This document shows, in pieces, positions 7,506 through 15,571 of a stretch of 64,000 bases of DNA (position 1 is the stretch's first letter; every line of letters begins with the position of its first letter). This DNA is from an uncultured Prevotellaceae bacterium. Its GTDB lineage: Bacteria > Bacteroidota > Bacteroidia > Bacteroidales > Bacteroidaceae. Location of the stretch: positions 112,859 through 176,858 of the forward strand of contig CACWWZ010000001.1 in NCBI GenBank assembly GCA_902764705.1. Direction: 5' to 3'. The notes below the pieces were generated by a model. That model saw only the letters and a program-made list of their open reading frames with translations, had not been told where the DNA came from and ran no database searches. A program made the translations under genes and the position numbers.

Positions 7506-8168
7506 TTAATATAAGGTATACTTCCCACCTGTGCTCTGACAGTATTTGCTGAGAAGGTCCAGAATGTATTGGGCATTCTCGGCAACTTTTTCGTGGTTGC
7601 CGTCGTAGCCGTTGATGAGGACAAGCAGGTGGCGGGTTTGAAGGTCGATCTTGGTGCGTTCGTTGTCGCTGGTGGGTGTGCCCACGCCGCCCTGTGCATC
7701 GCGGTAGACTGGGAGTCCGTGGATGTTGATCATGCCGCGTCCGATGCCTTCATAGGGTTCTCCTTCGCGTCCGATGCCCAGTGTCAGCGTGTCGCCCACA
7801 AACTTGTCGGCATCAAAACCGCCGATGCTGTAGCCGTAGGCGATGGATGCTAGATTGATGAGGTCGACGAGGGTGTCGATTTGATAGAGATCCTTGCCCT
7901 GCAACATGCGTCGGATGAGGGCCTCAGAGGCAGGACGATAGCGTGAGGGGTCCTTGCCACAGGCCTTGTATACGGCACGTGTGGCGGCAATGCTGCTGAT
8001 GTCTTTCAGCGACTCGGTGGTCAGCGTGGCACGGAAGTGTTCGCCAAGTGCATGGATTTCGTGCCACAGGGGTTCGCAGTAAGGCGTATTGACCACTTCT
8101 GCCTCGACGCAAGCACCTACAAAGACGGGGCAGACGGTAGCGATTTCGTTGGATACGATGACTTTCAT
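7506..8168 (-). CDS. B3/B4 domain protein (PheRS-beta editing-domain homologue)
   Basis: The 220-aa protein is a free-standing B3/B4 domain, the fold that edits mischarged Tyr-tRNA(Phe) in the beta subunit of phenylalanyl-tRNA synthetase. Typical parts are SSIAATRAVYKACGKDPSRYRPASEAL, the NLASIAYGYSIGGFDAD segment, and the end GG.YTLY. Free-standing members probably act on aminoacyl-tRNA or related substrates, but the substrate is not established. The start ATG is only 4 nt from the -7 element, so the mRNA may be nearly leaderless. It is transcribed divergently from the phosphatase gene at 8249. Confidence 0.8.
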   Translation of the reverse strand: MKVIVSNEIATVCPVFVGACVEAEVVNTPYCEPLWHEIHALGEHFRATLTTESLKDISSIAATRAVYKACGKDPSRYRPASEALIRRMLQGKDLYQIDTLVDLINLASIAYGYSIGGFDADKFVGDTLTLGIGREGEPYEGIGRGMINIHGLPVYRDAQGGVGTPTSDNERTKIDLQTRHLLVLINGYDGNHEKVAENAQYILDLLSKYCQSTGGKYTLY

Positions 8169-8172
8169 GCTG

Positions 8173-8203
8173 CAAAAGTAGCCATTTCCTTCGAAAAAGC
8201 AAA
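8173..8203 (-). promoter_or_regulatory. Promoter of the B3/B4 gene
   Basis: On the minus strand: TACTTTTG (8180-8173) and TTTG (8203-8200) with a 19-bp spacer. It lies back to back with the promoter at 8209-8240. Confidence 0.75.
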
Positions 8204-8208
8204 ATAAA

Positions 8209-8240
8209 TTTGGAAATTCATTCGATTTCTATTAATTTTG
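8209..8240 (+). promoter_or_regulatory. Promoter of the YjjG-like phosphatase gene
   Basis: TTTG 8209-8212, 20-bp spacer, TAATTTTG 8233-8240. It overlaps the TTG at 8210, which rules that codon out as the start and favours ATG 8249. Confidence 0.8.
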
Positions 8241-8248
8241 CAGGCGAA

Positions 8249-8953
8249 ATGAAACGTTACACCGATTTATTTATCGATTTCGACGATACGCTGTACGACA
8301 CGCACGGCAATGCCGTAATAGCGTTGGAAGAGCTTTTTGACGCCCTGCAGCTGGGGCGGTGGTTTGCTGACCCGCAGCTGTTCTACGACGAATACTGGAA
8401 GGCAAACATCGACCTGTGGACGCGCTATTCGAAGGGCGAAATCACACGCGACTACCTGATTGTGGAACGTTTTCGCCGTCCGTTGAGTTTCGGTGAAGGA
8501 CTGGAACCTACTGAACAACAATGTTTGGAGGCCAGCGACCTGTTTCTGGATTTTTGCTCGTCGAAGCCAGGCTTGGTGGACGGTGCCCGCGAACTGATGG
8601 ACTATCTGCGCCAGCAGGGCTACAAGATGCACATGTGCTCGAACGGTTTCCATGAGGTGCAGTACAAGAAGTTACGTGCTTGTGGATTGACGGACTATTT
8701 CGATACCATCGTACTCAGCGAGGACGCAGGGGCCAACAAACCCTCGCAGGCGTTCTTCTACTATGCTTTACGTGTGACAGGTGCCCAAAAGGATACGACG
8801 CTGATGATTGGCGACAACCTGCAAACGGATATCCTTGGTGCCATGCAGGCAGGACTGGACGCTGCGTTTTTCAACCGGTTCCCTGAATATCCGGCTGAGG
8901 AACCTGTCGACTACGAGGTGAAGAGTCTGTCGGAGTTGATGGCCATACTTTAA
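8249..8953 (+). CDS. yjjG: YjjG-family HAD phosphatase (noncanonical pyrimidine nucleotidase)
   Basis: With ATG 8249 the product has 234 residues. It carries the four HAD motifs: DFDDTLYD near residue 10 (nucleophile Asp and acid/base Asp), the SNG of motif II, Lys in GANKPSQAFF, and IGDNLQTDI. A helical C1 cap lies between motifs I and II. YjjG enzymes hydrolyse nucleoside monophosphates, including noncanonical pyrimidines, in the cytoplasm; the exact substrate here is inferred. The gene is 9 nt upstream of the AmgK-RapZ fusion gene and probably co-transcribed with it. Confidence 0.85.
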   Translation: MKRYTDLFIDFDDTLYDTHGNAVIALEELFDALQLGRWFADPQLFYDEYWKANIDLWTRYSKGEITRDYLIVERFRRPLSFGEGLEPTEQQCLEASDLFLDFCSSKPGLVDGARELMDYLRQQGYKMHMCSNGFHEVQYKKLRACGLTDYFDTIVLSEDAGANKPSQAFFYYALRVTGAQKDTTLMIGDNLQTDILGAMQAGLDAAFFNRFPEYPAEEPVDYEVKSLSELMAIL

Positions 8954-8962
8954 GAAGGAACT

Positions 8963-10492
8963 ATGCAGAAGCTAAGAGAATTATACCAGCAATGGAGTGG
9001 GGCAGAACCCCAGCAAATGGAGAAACTGCCTGGTGGTGGCAGCAACCGCGAGTATTTCCGTATGATTTCGGCGACGGGCGAGAGCGTGGTGGGTTGTGTG
9101 GGTACCAGCAGGGACGAGAATCACGCCTTTGTGTATCTGGCCCAGCACTTTACCAAGCGTCAGTTGCCTGTGCCCAAGATCCTGGCTGTCAGCGACGACG
9201 AGTTGCGATATATACAAACCGATCTGGGCTCTGTGTCGCTGTTTGACGCTATTCGTGGCGGACGTGAGGCTGGCGGACGCTACACACTGAAGGAGCAGGA
9301 ACTGTTGCGTCGCACCATCCGCGAACTGCCTAATATCCAGCTGCGAGGCTTCCGCGAACTCGATTTCTCGAACTGCTATCCGCAGCCTGCATTCGATACT
9401 GATTCCGTGCTGTTTGACTTGAACTACTTCAAATACTGTTTTCTGAAAGCCACAGAGCTCGATTTCCATGAATTGAAGCTCGAGGCCGACTTCCGCCTGT
9501 TGGCGAAAGACTTGACGGCGGCTAACGACGAGCAGTGTTTCTTGTATCGCGACTTTCAAGCCCGCAACGTGATGCTCGACGCAGATGGAAAGCCCTATTT
9601 CATCGACTTCCAAGGTGGTCGTAAGGGCCCATACTACTATGATTTGGCTTCGTTCCTATGGCAGGCTAGCGCTAAGTATCCCTATAAAGTGCGTCGCGAA
9701 TTGGTGTACGAATACTATAATGCGCTGAAGATGTATACCGAGGTGCCATCACCGCATCATTTCGTTGACCGGCTGAGCCTGTTTGTGCTGTTCCGTCAGT
9801 TGCAGGTGTTGGGAGCATACGGTTTCAGAGGCTATTTCGAACGTAAGCAGCACTTCATCGAGTCGATACCGCCCGCTATCCAGAACTTGAAGGAACTGCT
9901 CAACGAACGCAACTTCCCCTATCCGTATCTGGTCCGTTTGCTGGAACAGTTGACAGAGTTGCCTAGATTCCAGCAGGTACAGGTGGCTGCGGCACGTGCC
10001 GATGGATATAAGATAACCGATAATAACCCCTACAAGCCCCATCCACAGGATGGTCCGGCAACGTTCTCGAAGTACGACGCGCAGGGCCCGCTGGTGGTCA
10101 GGGTGTTCAGCTTCTCGTTTGGAAAAGGTATTCCTGAAGACGAGTCGGGCAATGGCGGTGGCTATGTGTTCGACTGTCGCTCGACGCACAATCCTGGCCG
10201 CTACGAGCCATACAAGAAACTGACGGGACTGGACGAGCCCGTTATCCGATTTCTGGAAGACGATGGCGAGATACTGACTTTCCTGGACAGCGTCTATAAA
10301 CTGGCCGACGCCCATGTGAGACGCTACATACAGCGTGGTTTTACCAGTCTGATGTTCTGTTTTGGATGTACAGGCGGACAGCATCGCAGCGTGTACAGCG
10401 CCCAGCATCTGGCCGAGCACATCCACGAGAAGTTTGGCATTGAGGTGCGCATTAACCATAGGGAGCAGGGCATTACCCAGGTGCTAAAGTGA
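8963..10492 (+). CDS. Sugar kinase (APH/AmgK-like) fused to a RapZ C-terminal domain
   Basis: The 509-aa protein is a fusion. Residues about 5-320 form an aminoglycoside-phosphotransferase-fold kinase resembling AmgK (GGGSNREYFR loop; catalytic FLYRDFQARNVML; metal-binding FIDFQGGRKG). Residues about 375-509 match the RapZ C-terminal domain: FSFSFGKGIPED, VFDCRSTHNPGR, and the diagnostic FGCTGGQHRSV. AmgK phosphorylates MurNAc/GlcNAc at the anomeric carbon, and the RapZ C-domain binds glucosamine-6-phosphate and RNA in E. coli. A link to amino-sugar or cell-wall recycling is therefore likely but inferred. It follows the phosphatase gene by 9 nt. Confidence 0.85.
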   Translation: MQKLRELYQQWSGAEPQQMEKLPGGGSNREYFRMISATGESVVGCVGTSRDENHAFVYLAQHFTKRQLPVPKILAVSDDELRYIQTDLGSVSLFDAIRGGREAGGRYTLKEQELLRRTIRELPNIQLRGFRELDFSNCYPQPAFDTDSVLFDLNYFKYCFLKATELDFHELKLEADFRLLAKDLTAANDEQCFLYRDFQARNVMLDADGKPYFIDFQGGRKGPYYYDLASFLWQASAKYPYKVRRELVYEYYNALKMYTEVPSPHHFVDRLSLFVLFRQLQVLGAYGFRGYFERKQHFIESIPPAIQNLKELLNERNFPYPYLVRLLEQLTELPRFQQVQVAAARADGYKITDNNPYKPHPQDGPATFSKYDAQGPLVVRVFSFSFGKGIPEDESGNGGGYVFDCRSTHNPGRYEPYKKLTGLDEPVIRFLEDDGEILTFLDSVYKLADAHVRRYIQRGFTSLMFCFGCTGGQHRSVYSAQHLAEHIHEKFGIEVRINHREQGITQVLK

Positions 10493-10544
10493 CTTGTCAT
10501 AGATTAAATAATGTTTGGCTTGCAGAAAAAAAACAGGTAATCGT

Positions 10545-10575
10545 TTTGCTTTTTCCCATAGTTTTTGTAATTTTG
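10545..10575 (+). promoter_or_regulatory. Promoter of the PurF-like gene
   Basis: TTTG 10545-10548, 19-bp spacer, TAATTTTG 10568-10575. The 5' leader is about 45 nt with no clear riboswitch fold. Confidence 0.75.
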
Positions 10576-10623
10576 CAGGCCTAAATGAGACTTCATTAAT
10601 AAAATTAAGGTAAAAAGAACGTT

Positions 10624-12102
10624 ATGGGTGGCTTTTTTGGCACGATCTCGAAACAGGATTGCGTAAACGACTTGTTTTACGGTACAGATTACAACTCGCA
10701 CTTAGGTACAAAACGCGCCGGATTGGTGACTTTCGATGAGGAAAGCGGTTTCCATCGCTCTATCCACTCGTTGGAGCGCAACTATTTCCGTTCACGCTTT
10801 GAGGACGAGCTCGACTCGTTCAAGGGACATCAGGGCCTGGGTGTCATCAGCGATACCGACCCTCAGCCCATTATTGTCAACTCGCACCTGGGACGCTATG
10901 CCGTTGTGACGGTGGCCAAAATCAACAACCTGCGACAGATTGCCGACGAACTGCTGAAACAGCGTATGCACCTGAGCGAGATGTCGGCCAACAACATTAA
11001 CCAGACGGAGCTGGTGGCCCTGCTCATCAACATGGGCGACACGTTTGTAGAGGGCATCAACAAGGTGTACCAGAAGATTGAGGGATCGTGTTCGATGCTG
11101 ATCCTGACTGAGGACGGCATTATTGCCGCACGCGACTTCCTGGGACGTACTCCCATTGTTATAGGTCATAAAAAGGTGCACCGCCTGTCACCTATAGGTA
11201 CTGACGAACTGATTGAGGCCTATGCGGTGTCGAGCGAGACGACGAGTTTCCCCAACTTGAACTACAAGGTGCTGCGCGACGTAGGGCCAGGCGAGATAGT
11301 CAAAATCAAGGCCGATGGCTTAGAGGTGCTGCAAAAGCCTTTTACGCGCTGTCAGATATGCTCGTTCCTGTGGGTCTACTATGGCTTCCCAACGAGTGAC
11401 TACGAGGGTATTAATACGGAATTTGTCCGCGAGAAGAACGGCCGTCTGATGGGCGAGAAAGACCATGATGTTGAGGCAGATCTGGTGTGTGGTATTCCCG
11501 ACTCTGGCGTAGGTATGGCACTGGGCTATTCGGAGGGTAAGAAGATACCATATAAGCGTGCTGTGGTGAAATATACGCCCACATGGCCGCGTTCGTTCAC
11601 TCCAGGAAACCAGAATCGTCGCGATCTGGTGGCCAAGATGAAACTCATCCCAAATCCGGCCATTCTGAAAGACCAGCGTATCGTGTTCTGCGACGACTCC
11701 ATTGTGCGTGGTACCCAGTTACGCGACAACGTACGGACGTTCTTTGAAAACGGCGCCAAGGAAGTACATGTACGTATTTCGTGTCCGCCATTGGTATACG
11801 GCTGTCCGTTTATTGGTTTCACGACATCAAAGAGTGATTTGGAGCTCATTACACGTCGTATCATCAAGGACTTTGAGGGCGACGACAAGAAAAACCTCGA
11901 CCTGTATGCCAAGACGGGAACACCAGAATATCAGCGTATGGTTAATGAGATTGCCCGCCGTCTGGGACTTACCAGCGTAAAGTTTGCAACGTTGGAAGAC
12001 TTGATAGAGTCTATCGGACTGCCTAAAGATCGCGTCTGCACGCACTGTTTCGACGGCACGTCGTACTGCCATGAGCGTCACGGCGAAGAGTGGTTCACTT
12101 AA
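10624..12102 (+). CDS. PurF-like amidophosphoribosyltransferase lacking the glutaminase cysteine
   Basis: The 492-aa protein follows the PurF layout: an N-terminal Ntn-type domain, then a phosphoribosyltransferase domain with the PRPP loop VFCDDSIVRGTQLRDNV near residue 345. PurF makes phosphoribosylamine from PRPP and glutamine. Here the mature N-terminus reads MGGFFG where active PurF has Cys-Gly, so the nucleophile is absent and glutamine hydrolysis should fail; it may use ammonia or another amine (inference). Cysteine clusters CQIC, CPPLVYGC and CTHC could bind a metal or Fe-S cluster. I recall similar MGGFFG proteins throughout Bacteroidales. It has its own promoter. Confidence 0.85.
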   Translation: MGGFFGTISKQDCVNDLFYGTDYNSHLGTKRAGLVTFDEESGFHRSIHSLERNYFRSRFEDELDSFKGHQGLGVISDTDPQPIIVNSHLGRYAVVTVAKINNLRQIADELLKQRMHLSEMSANNINQTELVALLINMGDTFVEGINKVYQKIEGSCSMLILTEDGIIAARDFLGRTPIVIGHKKVHRLSPIGTDELIEAYAVSSETTSFPNLNYKVLRDVGPGEIVKIKADGLEVLQKPFTRCQICSFLWVYYGFPTSDYEGINTEFVREKNGRLMGEKDHDVEADLVCGIPDSGVGMALGYSEGKKIPYKRAVVKYTPTWPRSFTPGNQNRRDLVAKMKLIPNPAILKDQRIVFCDDSIVRGTQLRDNVRTFFENGAKEVHVRISCPPLVYGCPFIGFTTSKSDLELITRRIIKDFEGDDKKNLDLYAKTGTPEYQRMVNEIARRLGLTSVKFATLEDLIESIGLPKDRVCTHCFDGTSYCHERHGEEWFT

Positions 12103-12159
12103 TAGTTTGAAAGTTAAAAAGGTTAAAGAGTTATAAAAACAGATGTGCGGAAGCAAATT

Positions 12160-12187
12160 CTTCACTCTTCACTCTTCACTCTTCACT
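12160..12187 (+). repeat. Heptamer array, 4 x CTTCACT
   Basis: Four exact tandem copies of CTTCACT end 8 bp upstream of the TACCTTTG element at 12196. They occupy the place where a TTTG -33 box would normally lie. Confidence 0.9.
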
Positions 12188-12195
12188 TTTTTTCG

Positions 12196-12203
12196 TACCT
12201 TTG
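12196..12203 (+). promoter_or_regulatory. -7 element of the nif3-like gene
   Basis: TACCTTTG followed by CAG. No TTTG box exists at -33; the heptamer array lies there instead. Confidence 0.7.
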
Positions 12204-12226
12204 CAGTCTGAATAAACTTTTGAAGC

Positions 12227-13012
12227 GTGAAAATAAAGCAAGTGCTGAGCGCCCTTGAACGATTCGCGCCTCTGCCCTTGCAAGAAAGTTGGGATAATGC
12301 TGGCTTGCAACTGGGACTGACGGAGGCGGAGGTTTCAGGGGCATTATTGTGTCTGGACGTCAACGAACAGATTGTCGATGAGGCTATAGCAAAAGGCTGT
12401 AACCTCATCGTCAGCCATCATCCCCTGCTGTTCCGAGGATTGAAGCAGATCAGTGGGGCCGACTACGTTCAACGCTGCGTCATCAAGGCCATCAAACATG
12501 ATATCGTCATCGTCTCGATGCATACCAATATGGATAATGCGTTAGATGGCGTGAATTGGAAGATTGCCGAGCGACTGGGATTGAAGGATTGCAAGTTCTT
12601 TGCCCAGAAAACGGTAGATGGTATTGAGGCGGGTAGTGGCGTAGTAGGGTGTTTGCCTTCGCAGATGGACTCACGCACCTTTATTGAACTGGTGAAAAAG
12701 CAGTTTGGCGTCCAGTGTGCGCAGTGTAACGCGTTGTTAGAGCGTCCTATTAGCAAGGTCGCCATCTGTGGTGGAGCAGGTGACTTCCTGTTGCCAGACG
12801 CATTGGGAGAGGGCGCTGACGTCTTTATCACGGGCGAGATGCATTACCACCAGTATTTTGGTTATGAGCAACAGATTCAGATCTGCGTCATCGGCCACTA
12901 TCAGAGTGAGCAGTATACGGCAGAAATCTTCCGTGACATCATCCAAAAGGATTGTCCGGATGTTAAGACCTGCATCGCAGAGACAAATACAAACCCAATA
13001 GTTTATATTTAA
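12227..13012 (+). CDS. Nif3-like dinuclear metal centre protein
   Basis: The 261-aa protein belongs to the NIF3/YbgI family, ring-shaped hexamers with a two-metal site in each subunit. Visible ligand motifs are SHHPLLFRG near residue 65, MHTNMDNA near 98, and the C-terminal GEMHYHQYF with GHYQSEQYT. The biological role is unresolved; GTP cyclohydrolase-like and nucleotide roles have been proposed. The start is GTG 12227 (GTG AAA ATA AAG); the TACCTTTG element ends 23 nt before it, and no ATG fits better. The zinc-ribbon gene at 13067 follows, an association I recall as common. Confidence 0.85.
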   Translation: MKIKQVLSALERFAPLPLQESWDNAGLQLGLTEAEVSGALLCLDVNEQIVDEAIAKGCNLIVSHHPLLFRGLKQISGADYVQRCVIKAIKHDIVIVSMHTNMDNALDGVNWKIAERLGLKDCKFFAQKTVDGIEAGSGVVGCLPSQMDSRTFIELVKKQFGVQCAQCNALLERPISKVAICGGAGDFLLPDALGEGADVFITGEMHYHQYFGYEQQIQICVIGHYQSEQYTAEIFRDIIQKDCPDVKTCIAETNTNPIVYI

Positions 13013-13015
13013 TAA

Positions 13016-13055
13016 TCCTAGGATGTCCTAGAAAAACCTAGGTAGTCCTATAAAA
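13016..13055 (+). repeat. Four tandem 10-bp units containing CCTA
   Basis: Units TCCTAGGATG, TCCTAGAAAA, ACCTAGGTAG and TCCTATAAAA repeat at exactly 10 bp and end 11 bp before the next ATG. They resemble the heptamer arrays in number and position. Confidence 0.75.
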
Positions 13056-13066
13056 GAAAAATAATT

Positions 13067-13933
13067 ATGGCAAAGAAAGACCCTATGGACATGCCGGTTG
13101 AAGAGCGTTTGAAGACCCTCTTTCAGCTGCAGACCACGCTCTCTGGAATCGACGAGAAGCGTGCACTGAGAGGCGAGTTGCCTCTGGAAGTACAGGACCT
13201 CGAGGACGAAATTGAGGGACTCACTACCCGTATCGAAAAGATCAATGCCGACATTGCTGAATTTGAGCAGGCAGTGACTATGAAGAAGGGTGAGATTGAG
13301 AACGCCAAGGTGAGCGTAGAGCGTTATAAGGAACAGCTCAACGATGTGAAGAACAATCGTGAATACGACACGCTGTCGAAGGAAATCGAGTACCAGACGT
13401 TGGAAATCGAGCTTTGTAACAAGAAGATCAAGGAAGCCAATGCCCGCATCGAGGAGAAGAAGGCAGAATTGGCTCAGAATGAAGAGGTTATCGAAGACCG
13501 TCGTCAGGCTTTGGATCAGAAGAAGAGTGAGCTCGACGAGATTATGGAAGAGACACGTGCTGAGGAAGAGAAGCTGAAGGCCAAGGTGAAGGAACTGGAA
13601 GCCAAGATTGAGCCCCGTCTGCTGACTTCTTTTAAGCGTATTCGCAAGAATGCTCGCAATGGTCTGGGTATCGTCTACGTACAGCGTGATGCCTGTGGTG
13701 GTTGCTTTAACAAGATTCCTCCCCAGCGTCAGCTTGACATCAAGATGCATAAAAAGGTTATTGTCTGCGAGTATTGCGGACGTATCCTGATTGATCCGGA
13801 ATTGGCTGGCGTCAAGATTGATAAGGTGACTGGTCAGGAAGAAAAGAAGCGCAAGCGCTCGATCCGCAGAACAGTGAAAAAGGCCGATACAGAGGCTCCT
13901 GTCGTTCCTGAGACTACTGAGGCTGACGAGTAA
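13067..13933 (+). CDS. Coiled-coil protein with C-terminal C4 zinc ribbon
   Basis: The 288-aa protein has a long charged coiled coil (about residues 15-185) and a zf-RING_7/CT398-type zinc ribbon at about 205-240 with cysteines CGGC and CEYC. A basic and then acidic tail ends the protein. Homologues include chlamydial CT398, which binds sigma54 and other proteins; the general role is poorly known, and RNA or nucleic-acid binding has been suggested. Placement after nif3 recurs in Bacteroidota as I recall. Cytoplasmic, with no signal peptide. Confidence 0.8.
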   Translation: MAKKDPMDMPVEERLKTLFQLQTTLSGIDEKRALRGELPLEVQDLEDEIEGLTTRIEKINADIAEFEQAVTMKKGEIENAKVSVERYKEQLNDVKNNREYDTLSKEIEYQTLEIELCNKKIKEANARIEEKKAELAQNEEVIEDRRQALDQKKSELDEIMEETRAEEEKLKAKVKELEAKIEPRLLTSFKRIRKNARNGLGIVYVQRDACGGCFNKIPPQRQLDIKMHKKVIVCEYCGRILIDPELAGVKIDKVTGQEEKKRKRSIRRTVKKADTEAPVVPETTEADE

Positions 13934-13942
13934 TCTTCTAGC

Positions 13943-14392
13943 CTAGAGCTCCTGATAATCAGGAATAATGTCCAGAAAATGGTACGTCTGGTGCTCGTAG
14001 TCCATCTTGCAACAATAGTGCTGCAGACCGTTGGAGACCACTAGATAGTCCACATGGAGCAAAAGATTATAGGTTGAAATCTGATTGAACACCCGCTGTG
14101 TCAATGACACGGTGGGTGCTTTGTATTCTATAATCATCTGTGCAGAGGCCTCCTTATTATATAATATTGAGTCGCAGCGGAGGGTTTTCTCACCGCATTT
14201 CATGGCAATTTCGTTACCTAACAGGCCTTTGGGATAACCCTTGTGCTCAACGAGCCAGTGGGTAAAATGCTGGCGGACCCACTCCTCAGGGGTCAGCGAG
14301 ACATAACGCTTGCGCAGGAAGTCGAAAATCTCGGGCTTCTCGCGCGTTCCACGTACCTTTACATCGTAGGCTGGCAAATTTAATTCGTTCAT
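13943..14392 (-). CDS. HsdR_N_2-type PD-(D/E)XK nuclease-fold protein
   Basis: The 149-aa protein matches the small HsdR N-terminal-like family (PF13588), common as a single gene in Bacteroidota. The nuclease core is visible: a Glu in GLLGNEIAMK, Asp in LRCDSILYN, and the E-x-K pair in MIIEYKAP, followed by a Gln-containing helix (NQISTYN). It probably binds or cuts DNA, but no methylase or specificity subunit is nearby, so it is not a classical restriction system. The start ATG lies 8 nt from the minus-strand TAATTTTG element. Divergent from holA. Confidence 0.75.
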   Translation of the reverse strand: MNELNLPAYDVKVRGTREKPEIFDFLRKRYVSLTPEEWVRQHFTHWLVEHKGYPKGLLGNEIAMKCGEKTLRCDSILYNKEASAQMIIEYKAPTVSLTQRVFNQISTYNLLLHVDYLVVSNGLQHYCCKMDYEHQTYHFLDIIPDYQEL

Positions 14393-14400
14393 TTCGTTTG

Positions 14401-14408
14401 CAAAATTA
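14401..14408 (-). promoter_or_regulatory. -7 element of the HsdR_N_2-type gene
   Basis: TAATTTTG on the minus strand. No TTTG at -33; a heptamer array (14417-14444) starts 8 bp upstream. Confidence 0.65.
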
Positions 14409-14416
14409 CATTTTTT

Positions 14417-14444
14417 CTTTGAACTTTGAACTTTGAACTTTGAA
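14417..14444 (-). repeat. Heptamer array, 4 x CTTTGAA (TTCAAAG on the minus strand)
   Basis: Four exact copies lie 8 bp upstream of the minus-strand -7 element. The same heptamer in the other orientation forms the array at 29117-29144. Confidence 0.9.
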
Positions 14445-14470
14445 CTTTTTTCGTTGCAGCAGCAAATTTT

Positions 14471-14498
14471 TCACTTTTCACTCTTCACTTTTACCTTT
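14471..14498 (+). repeat. Heptamer array, TCACTTT type, four units
   Basis: Units TCACTTT, TCACTCT, TCACTTT and TACCTTT end 6 bp upstream of the holA -7 element. It is the second array in the divergent 14393-14516 intergenic region, one for each promoter. Confidence 0.85.
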
Positions 14499-14504
14499 TT
14501 TTCG

Positions 14505-14512
14505 TAACTTTG
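14505..14512 (+). promoter_or_regulatory. -7 element of holA
   Basis: TAACTTTG with no -33 TTTG. Only 4 nt separate it from the ATG at 14517, so the transcript should be leaderless or nearly so. Confidence 0.75.
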
Positions 14513-14516
14513 CAGC

Positions 14517-15542
14517 ATGGCTCAAGCGGCAGTAACATACGAAAGCGTGATGAACGAGCTGAAAGCACGCCATTTTAAGCCCATCTATTACCTGATGGGC
14601 GATGAGTCGTATTATATTGATAAAATCAGCGACTGGATAGCTGAGAACGTGCTACAGCCCGAAGAAAGGGACTTCAACCAGACTATTCTTTTCGGTTCTG
14701 ACGTCAATGCTTCGCAGATTGCTGATGTGGCTCGCCGCTATCCGATGATGGCTGAATACCAGGTAGTCATCGTTAAAGAGGCACAAAATATCAAGAATGT
14801 GGAGCCTTTGGAGAAGTATCTGAAACAGCCGATGCCTACGACCATTCTTGTCATGTGTCATAAAAATGGCAAGATTGATGGTAGAAAACAGGGTTATGTG
14901 AAAGCGATTCGTGACGCTGGCGTGCTATTTGAGAGCGTTAAACTGAAGGAACGTGACCTGCTATTCTTCATAGAACGCTATCTGAAAGCCAAGGGAGCGA
15001 CGATTGATCCCAAATCCACGCAACTCATTGCCGATTTCATTGGTTCTGATCTCAGTCGTCTGACCAGCGAACTCGACAAGGTGCTGCTTTCATTGCCAGA
15101 ACAGGATAAACGAGTGACGCCACAGGTTGTGGAGGACCAGATAGGGGTGAGCAAGGACTTCAATGGTTTCGAATTGCGAGATGCTATTGTGAACCGAAAT
15201 GTATACAAGGCAAACCTCATTATCAAATATTTTGACGAAAATCCGAAGGCAGGAAGTATCTATGCTTTTCTCCCGTTGCTCTTTAATTACTTCCAAAATC
15301 TGATGATCGCACATTATTGTCCGCAAAAGAACAGTCAGGAGGCTCTCGCTGAGTGGCTCGAATTACGAAATCCATGGGCTGCCAGAGAGTATGTTACAGG
15401 CATGAAAAACTACACGGCAATGAAGGTGTTACAGATTATTGGCAAGATACGTGAAATGGATGCCAAAAGTAAGGGTCTAGATAACCCAAATACTGGCCCT
15501 GGAGAACTCATGAAAGAGCTAATTTTCTTTATATTACATTAA
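14517..15542 (+). CDS. holA: DNA polymerase III subunit delta
   Basis: The 341-aa protein has the HolA pattern: an N-terminal AAA+-like domain (FKPIYYLMGDESYYIDKI; DVARRYPMMAEYQVVIVKEAQ), a lid domain (LIADFIGSDLSRLTSELDKVLL) and a C-terminal collar domain (AREYVTGMKNYTAMKVLQIIGKIREMDAKSKG). Delta opens the beta clamp within the clamp-loader complex during DNA replication. Length is normal for the family. Just downstream a GGAGC/GCTCC hairpin with a T run ends the transcript. Confidence 0.92.
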   Translation: MAQAAVTYESVMNELKARHFKPIYYLMGDESYYIDKISDWIAENVLQPEERDFNQTILFGSDVNASQIADVARRYPMMAEYQVVIVKEAQNIKNVEPLEKYLKQPMPTTILVMCHKNGKIDGRKQGYVKAIRDAGVLFESVKLKERDLLFFIERYLKAKGATIDPKSTQLIADFIGSDLSRLTSELDKVLLSLPEQDKRVTPQVVEDQIGVSKDFNGFELRDAIVNRNVYKANLIIKYFDENPKAGSIYAFLPLLFNYFQNLMIAHYCPQKNSQEALAEWLELRNPWAAREYVTGMKNYTAMKVLQIIGKIREMDAKSKGLDNPNTGPGELMKELIFFILH

Positions 15543-15547
15543 TAATA

Positions 15548-15571
15548 GGAGCGTTTTTGGCTCCATTTTTT
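15548..15571 (+). terminator. Rho-independent terminator of holA
   Basis: Short stem 15548-15552 / 15560-15564, then ATTTTTT. Confidence 0.6.

Noticed and set aside
10576-10623. Riboswitch in front of the PurF-like gene
   Set aside because: The leader is only about 45 nt and lacks the conserved purine or PRPP riboswitch cores.
13943-14392. Restriction-modification system
   Set aside because: The HsdR_N_2-type protein stands alone; no methyltransferase, specificity or helicase genes lie nearby.
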